NCBI GenBank assembly: GCA_008330645.1
Contig: VLTN01000032.1
Location: 62,001-126,000, forward strand
Origin: Cafeteria roenbergensis
Taxonomy: Eukaryota; Sar; Bigyra; Bicosoecida; Cafeteriaceae
DNA: 64,000 nt
Direction: 5' to 3'
A model generated the notes under the pieces. That model did not search any database, had not been told where the DNA came from, and saw nothing but the letters and a program-made list of their open reading frames with translations. A program made the position numbers and the translations under genes. This document shows, one piece after another, positions 43,908 through 54,022 of this stretch (position 1 is the first letter of the stretch; each line of letters opens with the position of its first letter).

Positions 43908-46195
43908 ATGTCCCGGGTTGAAGCAATGGAGGTTCCGAACCCGCTGGCCGGCTCCCCGGATGTTGGCTCCCCGGCGGGCCCGCCGCCGCCCGGGAGCGTG
44001 ACCAACCGCCCAGCGGAGGAGGAGGGCGCACCGACGGAGGAAAAGCCCCCTCATTCGTGGAGCAGAGGGCTGGCAGGGATGTACGAGCGATTTGTGCACA
44101 ACTCCCGGGTGATTTACCACTCGCCCAGGCCGCACAAGGCGTTCATTGCGACCGTCACCCTTCAGTCCGTATGGCTTGTGGTATCGGTGAGCGCCGCCGG
44201 TCTGGGCGCGCGGGGTCGTGGGGACGAATGGGGGCCCTGTGTTTGCCGGCATGCCGCAGCGTGCTGACGACGATGCCTCTAGCTTCTCCCCCTTTGCGCG
44301 CCGTGCCGTTATTTCCGCCGCAGCGGATCATTTTGATCGTACAGGTATCCATGGACCCGCTGCGGTCGGTGGATGAGCTCCAGTGGTGGTACCTGGCGCT
44401 GATGGTGCTCACGGGCTGGTTCGTCCAGAGCTTCGCGTTCGAGGCCGTGGCCAACGCGAACGCCTGCGAGCTCGGCGCCTTCGTTGTGGTCTCGATTTTC
44501 CTCGTGATTCGTGACGCTCTCGGGTGAGGCCGATACCCTGCCGCCAGCTCCAAGGCGGCACGTGGCGATGCCGCCAGATCGGCGACGCTCTGCAAGCGAC
44601 CATCGCCGCTGCAATCGCCACGGCCCTCGCCTCCCCAGTCCCTTCCTTCGCATGCCCACGTTGCCACAGGGCGTTCTCGTCCAACGCGGACTGCGAGAGC
44701 CTCTCACTACAGAGCGAGTGTGTGGCATTCCTGGCCGTGACGGTGAGGCTTCGTCCCCACGCCGCTTCTGCACCGCCGTCTTGCGAGGCAGCGGTGCCTA
44801 CCCTAGTCAGCCGCCCCGATCGATGGTCGCTGGGCGCCGCCCAGCCGTGCCGCCTCCGTCGCAAGCCTGCCCCGTCGCGCGGCCCGACTGCCCGCCACTC
44901 GCGACTCGCCACTCGCCCCGCCGCGCCACCCGCAGTGCGCCTTCAACGTGGTGTACTGGGCCCTGTCCCTCCTCATGTTCACGGACCTGCGCTGGATCAA
45001 GTACAAGGCGCTGGGGACGGACCGCGAGCTGCGCGCAATGTATGTGCGCTTCGAGTTCTTCAGCGCCGTGAAGAAGCTCGACGTGCAGTTCTCCCTCGTC
45101 GTGCTCGCCACCGGGCTCGTGTTTTTCCACCGCACGGAGCTCGAAACGGTCTTCGCGATCATCAACGGCTTCCTGATTTTCGTGGAAATTGCATGGGAAA
45201 TTTCCGGGAACAGGGCGGTGAAGCACGGGTCCGTCGGTTACGCCATCGCATTCTTCGCCCTGTCCCTTCTGATGCCTTCCTTCGTCCTGGCCGTCAGTGT
45301 CCTGGCGCTCAGCGGCTACCCCGTGCTCGACGGCGCCCAGCAAGCCGGGGCACAGGGCGAGGTGGTTGCGCTTCTCCTCTGCGCCGTGTTCAACCGCCTC
45401 CTCACCATGGGCTGCATGGCCAGCATGGTGTGCGCCTTCGGCACCAGCGGCTACGCCAAGCTGCGTCTGCTCTTCGCCCGCAAGGCGCAGCGCGTGATTG
45501 GCATCCACGGGATGCGGCCGCCCCCCGTGCCCATCTGCGGCTGTGACTTTGCGCGGTGCTCGCGGAGGTGCGGGCCGCGCTGCGCCGCCTGCTGCTGCGA
45601 CAAGCCCCGTCAGGCTGCGTGGGCCATGCCGGCAGGCTACGACAGCGACAGCGATTCTGAGCGCAGGGTCTCCCCGGCGTGGGGCGTGGCCGCCACAGGC
45701 GCGGCCACGTCTGTCGAGCTCTCGGAAGCGAAGAGCACGGGTAGGGCGGCGCCCCGGACCGGGCTGCCCCGTGCAAATCCCGCTGCGACGTCTGCTGCGC
45801 ACCCGCCGGAGCTCACAGAGGAGGCGCTGGCACAGCCGCGCGACTCGTTCGCCGCCGCCTACTTGGCTGCGACCACCAACCAGGCCAGGGAGGAGCTCAA
45901 GCCCCCCGTCACCCATGAGCGCTCCAGAAGCGCCGAGGCGGAAGAGTCCGCGCAAAGCGGAGGCGCCGCTGGGAGCGATGACTCGGGAGTGGGGGACCAG
46001 TCCGCTGGCGCTGCTGGCAGCGCTTCAGCGCCCAGGGGCGCGGCCGGCACCACCGACGTTGGCGGCGGAGGAGGAGCGCCCGACAACAGCGACGCGGCAT
46101 CGACGATGACTGGCGCCAGCTCACGGGGAGGGCGCGAGCGCCGCCGGGAGAGGCGCGCTGCGCGGCAGGCGAACCGGGGCGTGGGCGCGGTCTAG
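43908..46195 (+). CDS. Multi-span membrane protein of unknown function
   Basis: Exons 43908-44186, 44324-44523, 44670-44742 and 44936-46195 join in phase to 603 residues. The third is a 73-base microexon that repairs an otherwise impossible phase. The N-terminal ~60 residues are polar, then six or seven hydrophobic segments run from ~80 to ~350. A soluble-looking stretch (ELRAMYVRFEFFSAVKKLD) sits between spans. After the last span come a Cys-rich cluster (CGCDFARCSRRCGPRCAACC), which could be palmitoylated or bind metal, and a long disordered acidic/Gly/Ala tail ending in a basic helix. A second ATG at 43926 is an alternative start. I do not recognise the family. Confidence 0.8.
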
Positions 46196-46641
46196 CCGGG
46201 CGGGCGCCGTGAAGCTTCCAGCTGTGGTGACGCGCATGCGCGCGCTGGGCGGGTGCTGTGTGCGCTTGGTCGGCTGTCGCTCCGCGCCGTGGAGCACCGG
46301 CGTGCGGAGTGATGCGATGGCAGATTTGTGCCCAATTTGAGCTGCACTCGCGCCCGACTTGCGAGCTGCCCCGACCGAGTTCAGCCGGCACGACGAGCAG
46401 CTCGGCCCGAGCACGCGCACGACCGCTCGGCCAGGCTCCACGCCCGTTGCCCACTGCAATTGACACACACCCCGTGTGGCGGCAAGTGCCCAGCCGCTCG
46501 CGAGGGCGCGCAGCAGCAGACTTGCTCGGCTTGCAGACCGAGGGCTCTGCCGGGCCGCCGCACGCACGGGCTTGCACCTGTGCCAGCGGCATGGCCGCCG
46601 GGACGCCCTCGCGCCGCAGCAGGGACGCTCGGCATGCTTCG
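46196..46641 (+). other. Intergenic gap upstream of the PPP1R21-like gene
   Basis: About 450 bases between same-strand genes. CCAATTTGAGCT at 46332-46343, about 300 bases before the next ATG, also occurs upstream of the CDPK gene. No other feature stands out. Confidence 0.45.
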
Positions 46642-47867
46642 ATGATGTCCCCCGCCACCCCTGCCGGCGGGCCGGGGCCGGCTGCGGCGCTGCCACGCCA
46701 GCAGGTTGAGCTACTGCTGGTGCACCTGCGCAAGCTCGTGCGCGCCTACAAGAAGCGCCAGCAGCACGTCGAGCTTTTGCGCACTGCCCTGCAGGCAAAG
46801 ACGGACGCGCTCAACGCGCAGCGGATCCGGCTGAACGAGGCGCGCCTGAGCTCCGAAGGCGCGCAGCGCGACTTGCGCGCCGCAGAGGAGGCCATCAGCA
46901 GCCTCGAGTTCAGCCGCGACAACCTGATCAAGCGCGTCGACACGCTTCGCGAAGAGGTGAGGACGAGTGCGGCCATCTCTGTGTGTCACGTGGCAGTGGG
47001 CTCGCTGGGGGCTTGGGGCTGGGCGAGGGCGGCCACGCTTGCCGTGAAAATCACTCTGCCGCACGCCCCCCCCCGCCCTCCTGGCGCGGGCACCGCCGCG
47101 CCCATATCCGCTGCACTCTGGATACTGACATGTGCCTACCCCCCACACCTCCTCCCTGCGCTTCTCTTCCTGCCCTCGTCAAGCCACAGCTGCGGAAGTC
47201 GCGGCAGGGCACGGAGCGCTCGTCAGCCTTCTCCCTCGACACGCTCTTCCCGGGCGTGACTTGGCAGGACCGCGAAGTGGACAGGCTGCAGCGGCAGGTG
47301 GGGCTGCTGGAGGAGGGCCTGGAGCACCGAATCAAGGACCAGGAGCGCGTGTCTGGCGAGCTGTTCGAGGCGAGGCGCGCGCACGCACGCGCTCTCCAGG
47401 CCGCGATGGCGGAGGCCGACGACGCGCGCAGCAGAGCCGGGGAGGCCGCCGAGCGAGCCGCGCAGCAGGGGGCGCTGCTCCGCGAGATGGTGGCCGAGCG
47501 AGCGTCCGCAGCCAGGAGGGCCGACGCTGCCGAAGCGGCCGCCAGGCTGGCTGGGCGCGCCGCCCGGGCAGAGATCGAGCGGGCAGCCGCGGCCGCAGGG
47601 GCGTTTCGCGCCCGCGAGATGGCGATGATGCAAGCCCTGGCCGCTGCCGCGGCCGGAAGCGGAGGGGGCTCCGGCGGCACCGCCGCGCTCGCATGCAGCA
47701 GGCTCGTGCTGGGCTTCCGCTGGCCGGCCATGTGCGCCGCGGTTTCGCCGCTCACAGTGGCGGTCGCGCGTGCCCACGACGACGGCCATGTCGCGCCGCG
47801 TCTGGCACTGCCCTCTGGCCCCACCGGCCCCGCTGGCCGCCGAGGCGAAGAGGAAGGCCCTCACGGC

Positions 47868-47901
<34 letters not shown>

Positions 47902-50900
47902 GGGCCGTCGGTGCCGGCTGGGCCTGGCAGGGCAGGGCTGTTCTTCGATCGCTGGGCCATTCGCACGCGCTGGCAGGGTCAGCCGCAGCCTCCATGAGGG
48001 AGCTGTGGGCCCTGTCGGTGAGACGCCACCGCTCCGTCGTTTTGGCAGAGCTCTCTGATTCGGCAGAGCTGGCAGACCCGGGGAAGGGCCTCAGCAAGGA
48101 CGCATCAGCTGCGGGCGCTGCAGGCGCAAGCAGCGGCGCCCAGGATGCCGAAGCCCGCCAGGGCGGACACAGCGTCGACACCGACGCCCGAGCGACGCGC
48201 GAGCGTGTCGACGAGGGGCCTGCTGGCGGCGATGCCGATGGGCAGGCGAGTGCCGGGAGCGAAGCTGAGGGCGCCGCGGACGGGCCAGCGCCGCCGAAGC
48301 AGGACTCGTCGCCGTCGTCGCTCGCTTCGCCGGCTGCGACGGGGCGCCGCCCCGATCCCGTGCCGCTCACGCCGCTCGAACGCTCGGCTCAGACCGCGCT
48401 TGCGCGTGCAGCGGCCGGTGCGGTGGGCCGTGCCGGGGCGGCGGCTGGGGCACTGGAGGGGCTTCGCCGCGGCCTGGCGGCGGCTTGCGCGTGCCTGGGC
48501 GCGCCCCATGGCCTCGGAAAGGACGCGGTTTCGGCAGCAAAGCGAGGGCAGTCGCTGTCCGGAGCAGGAGGGGTTGAGTGGGATCCTTCAAGGCCGCAGT
48601 CAGGGTCCTGGGCGGCGCCAGGCGGGCCGGCTGGCGCACGCGGGCCAATGGCGGGCGGCAGCCGCGCCACAACGACGGGCAGAATGCAGCTGGTCCCTGC
48701 GGGGACCCTTGCCGGCCGCCGTCGCCGCTCCGCCGTGCCGCTCCTGGAGGCAGGCCCCGCAGCACCGCTCGACGCCGCAGACCCCATTGGCGCAGCCGGT
48801 GCTGGCGCAGCCGGTGCTGGCGCAAGCGCGGGCGGGCGCGCCTCCGAGCTGTGGGTCCCGCCGTCCGCTGCCGCACCTTGCGTGTCGGCCGCTGCGGCTG
48901 CTGCGGCTATGGCGCTGGCCCACGCCCTCTTCGCGGCGGCAGAGGCGGCATCAGCTCGCGCAGACACTCTTGCAGCCATCCGGCGCCGGCTGTGTGCCGC
49001 GCTTGGCCTGAAGGATGCCGCCGCAGCGACGGCGGGCGCCGCGAGCGAGCTGTCCGGCGGCTCGGGCCAGTCGTACGCAGCCGCAGCCGCTGCCGCGGCC
49101 GGCGCAGCAGTGGACACCGGTGGTGCAATAGCCGCTGCCGCGGGAGGGCATTCCGGCCGCAGCGGTAGCGAGCCAGGCAGCGACTCCCCGTCAGCCCCGG
49201 AGCGCGCGGCCGCGGAGGCCGCCAGGCAGGCTGCAGCCCGCGCCCCCGCCTCGGCCATCGCCAGGCTGGTCGTCGGCGAGGAGGACGAGGAGCTGGGCAG
49301 AGCCAGCATCGCAGCCCTCATCGAGGGGCTCTCGACAGCGGCAGCGGCGCTGGAGGCGTGGGTTGCCGAGGCCAGATCTGCGTCCCAGAGGCTCGGCGAC
49401 GCTGGGGCAGAGCTGCTTGCAGCAGTGTCGGCGATTGACGCGGACGCGGCCGTGGGGGCCAGGACTCGCTTCGTGGCGGCTGCGCTCGCAGCGGCCGCCG
49501 TTGACGACGCTGACGACGACGATGCCGATGCCGAACCCCCCAGTGCTGGTGCCGGCGTTGAGGCCGGTGTGGGCGGGGTGGCGAGGGGCGAGCAGCATGA
49601 CGGAGCAGCCGGCTGGGCCCACGGTGACGGCGGCCCTGACAGCGCCCCCGGGGAGCGTGGCGGCCGTGGCGGGCGGGACTCCGAGCGCGCGGGCGTGCGC
49701 GTGACGCACAGCGTGGACGCCTCAGCCCTCTGCACGCTACAGGAGGACGTGCGAAGGCAGTGCGCCGGGCATCACGAGCGAGAGTGGAGGCGGGGGCAGC
49801 GGTCGCCGCGCCCGGCAAGCGAGGCCGATGAGGCGCCGGGCCCGTCGCCGGCCCATCACGGGTCCGTCACCGGCGTGTCGGCTTGCCAGGAGGAAGGCGC
49901 AGCGCTGCAGACGGCACTCCTGGCGCTGCGGCCGGTGCTTCGGGAGGCGGAGCGCGCTGAGGCGAGGGCTGTGGCCGCAGTGAGGGCCACCGCGGTGGTG
50001 GTCCCGCACGCGTTCGGAGCAACTCCGGCAGTCTGGACTGCGCTGTGGAGCTGGCCCGCCGGCGCCGCCGGCAGCGGCAGCGGGGCCAAGGCTGTCGGTG
50101 GCGACGCCGACGCCGTCTCGCTGAAGCAGGCCGTGCTCGCCGTGGTCACGCTGCCGGCGGCAGAGCTCGTAGACCCGCACGGGGCCGCTGTCGGCTCGCC
50201 CACATCGCCCATGCGGGCGGTTTCGCGGCTCGCTGAGGCGCTCGCAGAGGTTGTGCGTGGTGCGGCGTGGAGCTGGGGCGCCGCAGGGCGCGAGGCTTGC
50301 AGGGCCGCCCAGGCAGTGCGACTGGAAGCTGCTCGGCGGCAGGCCAGGCGGCAGGGAAGCCGCGGGCCGCAGCTGCTGCTCGGAGACGGTACCCCAGAGC
50401 ACCCAGGCGCGGATTCGCTGGAGGAGGTGTCGCCCGGGGCGCAGTCGCTCGCCGCCGACACCGACTTGGTTGCCGACGCCGACGCGGCAGCAGTGCCGGT
50501 GGCCTCTGACGAGGGCTTGTCTCGCCTCGAGTCCGCTGCCACGGCCGCTGCCGCTGCCTCCGTGGCCCCCGCTTCTGCTGCCTCGTCGCCTTCACCCGCC
50601 GGAGCCGGCAGCGGTGCGCTTGGGGGGGGTGGAGGCGGCGCAGCGGCGGGCCCTGCCTCCTCGCCGCCCGGCGGCGTCGCGGGCACGTCCAGCGGTGTGT
50701 CCGTGGCGGGAGGGAGCCTCGCGTCCGCCGCGCTGGCGCGCGCGCGAGACGCCACGTCGTGGCTCAATGCGATCCGCCTTCCTCCGCGAGTGGCCTCGGC
50801 CGACGCGAGGAGTGGCCTTCGCCGCGCTGCAGAGCTCGCGGTTCGGTTGGAGGCGGCAGAGGCTGCCCGGGCTGCCGCTGAAGCAGCAGCTGCTTCGGCT

Positions 50901-53477
50901 GAGGAGGCTGCCGCTCGGGCGGAGGAGGCAGCTGCAGCGTCCAGCGCTCGCGCCGATGCTGCCGACAAGGAGGCCGCCCTTGCCAGGGAGGGCCGAGACG
51001 AGGCCACGGCGAGGGCCGACGCAGCTGTTGAGGACGCGGAGCGGTCTGACTTGGGGTCCAAAGACGCCGCCGAGAGGGCGCGCCGATCTGAGGAGGACGC
51101 CCGAGCGACGCGCGAGCGGTGCGAGGGGCTGGGAGCGGAGGTGGAGAGGCTCAAGGGCCGGCTGCGGCGGTCGGAGGAGACGGTGGCTGCCGGCAGGGCG
51201 GCGCTCGAGGCGGCCGGGCGGGAGCGCGCAGGCGCTGCCAAGGCGGCAAGCGGCCTGCGCGATGAGCTGGCAGCGCTCAAGGCGGCGCTGGAGGCCGCCA
51301 AGGCGGACGCGAGCGATGCCAGAACCGAGGCTGCCGCTTCGCGGTCCATGGCCGAGACCGCCTCGGAGCAAGAGGGCAAGGCGGTGCGGCGGGCCGAGGC
51401 CGCAGAGGCCGCCGCGCACGCTGCAGCAGAAACGGCAGCCAGGGCAACCAGCTCTGCGGCGCAGGCCGCAGCCGAGGCCTCCGCGCTCCGGGCAGAGCTG
51501 AAGGAGCACGAGGCCGCGACGGGCAAGGCCAAGGACACGGCCAAGGGCGTGGTGGCGACGGCGCGCCGGCAGGCACAGCAAGCCCTTGCCAAGGCCACGG
51601 CGGGGGTCAAGGCGGCGAGGGCGGAGCGCGATGCTGCGCTGGCGCGGGCCAAGGAGGCAGAGGAGGCGGCGGCAGCCGCTGCCGCTGACGCCGCGGCGTC
51701 CAAGCAGGCGCTTGAAGCCGTCAAGGCGGACGCCGACGCTGCTGTGGCGCAGGCCGAGAAGGCGGCAACGCAGGCGGAGGCCGCGCTCGACGAAGCGGAG
51801 CAAGAGAGGACGGCGCGCGCGGCTGCGGAGGCGGCTGCGGAGGCGGCCACTGCGGCCCTCAAGGCTGCCGAGGCAGCAGCGGACACCGCTGGCGCCAAGG
51901 CCACCGCTGCTGCGTCGGCTGCCGCGGCGGCCTCGGAGGCTGACGGGACAAGCCCTGCCACTCCAGCTGCGGCCGCAGCCGCGGTCACGGTGGAGCCCGC
52001 GCCTGCGGGTGAAGGGGTCCAAGCCCACCCGGCACCGGAGCCGGCCGTGGCGGCCGCAGGGGCTGCGGAGCAGGCTGAGGCGCAGGTCGAGCTTGCCGCC
52101 CTTCAGAAGGCGCTTGCCGAGGCGGAGGCTCGGGCCGCCGACCTGCAGTGCCGTGTGGAGGCGGCGGAGGCCGCGGCAGAGGTTGCGCACCGCTGGGCGG
52201 ACGAGGAGGTCGCGAGGGTTCGGGCCGCCGTCGAGGCGGGGGTGCCGTACGAGGACAAGGACGGCGGCCAAGCCTCCTGGCCCAGCAAGGCGCCCGCGCC
52301 AACGTCGGAGCAGCAGACTGCCCTTGCGGGGGCAGGCGCGGGCGAGGCTGGGCCCGATGAGGCGGGGGAAGGCGGCGCGGGGGCGGGGGCCGGCTCGGAC
52401 CCCGAGGCCGACGTGACGTGCAACGGAGAGCCCGACGACGAACCGCCTGCCGCCGGCGAGCGCCGCCGCGGGCAAGCCGTGCCACCCGGGGAGGGCCCGC
52501 CTGCTGCCGCTGCGGTGGACTCCACGCCGTCGCCTTCCGCTGGGAGCGGCGCCGTGGCCGCCTCCGCAGTCGCCGCTGCTCTGGAGGATGCGTCGAGGGA
52601 ACGTGCTCGTCTCGCTGAGCTGGCGGCCTTCGCGGCCCGCGCGGGCCTGGAGCTGCCCGCGTGGGCCAGGGAGCTGGTTCCCGCGTCAGAGCTGTCCAAG
52701 GCGGAGGCGAAGCGCGCGGCTGGTGGTGGCGATGCCGACGCCGCCGCGGGCGCAGTGTGCCCACCCACGCCGGACCCGAGCGGGCCGCCCAGGGCTGCTA
52801 CGATGTCCAACCGCTTTGCCTCGGAGGACAGCGTTGTGGCCCCGCTGACTGGCGACGACGACCACCCGCACGACGGCCAGGAGGGCGCGGCCCACGCTGG
52901 CCAAAACGGACGCTCAGCGACCCCCGAAGACGCGGAGCCCCCGAGCACGCCGCCGCCGCGGCAGCGCCGCCAGACGGGCCTCCCCACAAGCGCTGCCGAC
53001 GCGGTCGAGGAGGCGCACGCCACGACCGCCTCACCCAACGGCAGGCCACCACGCAGCGCCGCAGCCCCTGCCGCTGCTTCGGCCGCGGCTGCGGCTTCCA
53101 CCGATGGAGGAGGCTCCGGAGACGCGGTGCCCGCCGCGGCAGGGACCGCAGCGCCCCCCGATGGCGCCTCGCCGGAAAAGCTAGTGGCGGCCATGCCTCC
53201 GGAGCAGCTTCGCACCTTCGCGATGCGGCTGTGGGAGCGGATGCAGCGGGCAAGGGCCGCGATTGCAGCCTTCCAAGCCAAGGTCGCAGCGCTGAAGCGC
53301 GAGCTCGAGGAGTGCAGCAAGGGGAAGGAGGAGGCGGAGCGCGCCCAGGAGGCGCTCACGGGGCAGCTGGGCATGCTGACAGAGCACTTTTCGCTTCTGC
53401 AGGCCCGCCTGGCGTCCGTGGTGGACTTCGCGCGGCAGCGCGGGGTCGAGGTGCCAGACTCAGTGCTGAGCTCGTGA
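46642..53477 (+). CDS. Giant PPP1R21-like coiled-coil protein (KLRAQ family, FERRY-complex type)
   Basis: Exon 1 (46642-46956) and exon 2 (47190-53477) join in phase 0 to 2200 residues; human PPP1R21 has about 780. The N-terminal ~110 residues match the KLRAQ domain (KLVRAYKKRQQHVELLRTAL and ISSLEFSRDNLIKRVDTLRE). Exon 2 then matches the next helix (HRIKDQERVSGELFEARRAH). The C-terminal ~80 residues match the PPP1R21 end (GQLGMLTEHFSLLQARLA). PPP1R21 is part of the FERRY complex, a Rab5 effector linking early endosomes to mRNA and ribosomes. The middle is about 1900 residues of Ala/Glu-rich coiled coil and Ala/Gly/Ser-rich linker with poly-Ser and poly-Gly runs. A second ATG at 46645 is equivalent. 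Extra introns inside exon 2 cannot be excluded. Confidence 0.75.
47871..47900 (+). repeat. Coding (AGC)10 poly-serine repeat
   Basis: Ten uninterrupted AGC codons in the reading frame of the PPP1R21-like gene. Confidence 0.93.
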
Positions 53478-54022
53478 CTCCTCTCCTGCTTCTGCCCCGG
53501 CTCGGCGTCGTGCCGACAACGCACCGGCCCGATCGCGCGCGCGACGTTGCAACTGCGGCCCTTTGTGACGCAAGGTTTGCGATGCGTGAGACAAACTAGC
53601 CGGCAAAGCGTCGATGCATCGTGAGGCAGCGGGCCTGCTGCTTCCGCGCAGCAAACGCTCACACACACCCCATTGCTACTTCTTGCTGCCAGCGCTTCAA
53701 TGGCGCGCTGGGAAGCCAGGGCGGATGCCGAACCAATAAATGAACGCTGACCTGGTCGCGGACGCACGACACCTTGCCTCAAGTGCCCCAAAAGCCATGC
53801 AGACTGGCTTTGCGACTCGAAGCGGGGCGCGCTGCTCATATATGGGAGCACCCTCGTTCGGCGTTGGCGCGCTGGACGCAAAGACCGAGAGGGAAGAGAT
53901 GTGGGAGACGGCAGGCGAAGCAGCCGTGCATGGTTCCTAGCTGGGGCTGCAGCCAGTCCTGCCGAGGCAGCTGCGAGGCACGGTTGGCCTGGCGAGCTCT
54001 CACCGGCCACGGTGCAGATTCA
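53478..54022. other. Convergent 3' gap with a possible polyadenylation signal
   Basis: About 545 bases between two facing stop codons. AATAAA on the plus strand at 53735-53740 lies 258 bases after the PPP1R21-like stop. It is notable in such GC-rich DNA and could be that gene's polyadenylation signal. No matching hexamer is seen on the minus strand for the 5-phosphatase gene. Confidence 0.4.

Noticed and set aside
44524-44935. A single intron between exon 2 and the last exon of the multi-span gene
   Set aside because: Exon phases do not match (2 versus 0); the microexon at 44670-44742 resolves this.
49856-51988. Minus-strand open frame of about 700 codons inside the PPP1R21-like gene
   Set aside because: Monotonous Ala/Ser translation is the complement of the Ala/Glu coiled coil; there are no motifs.
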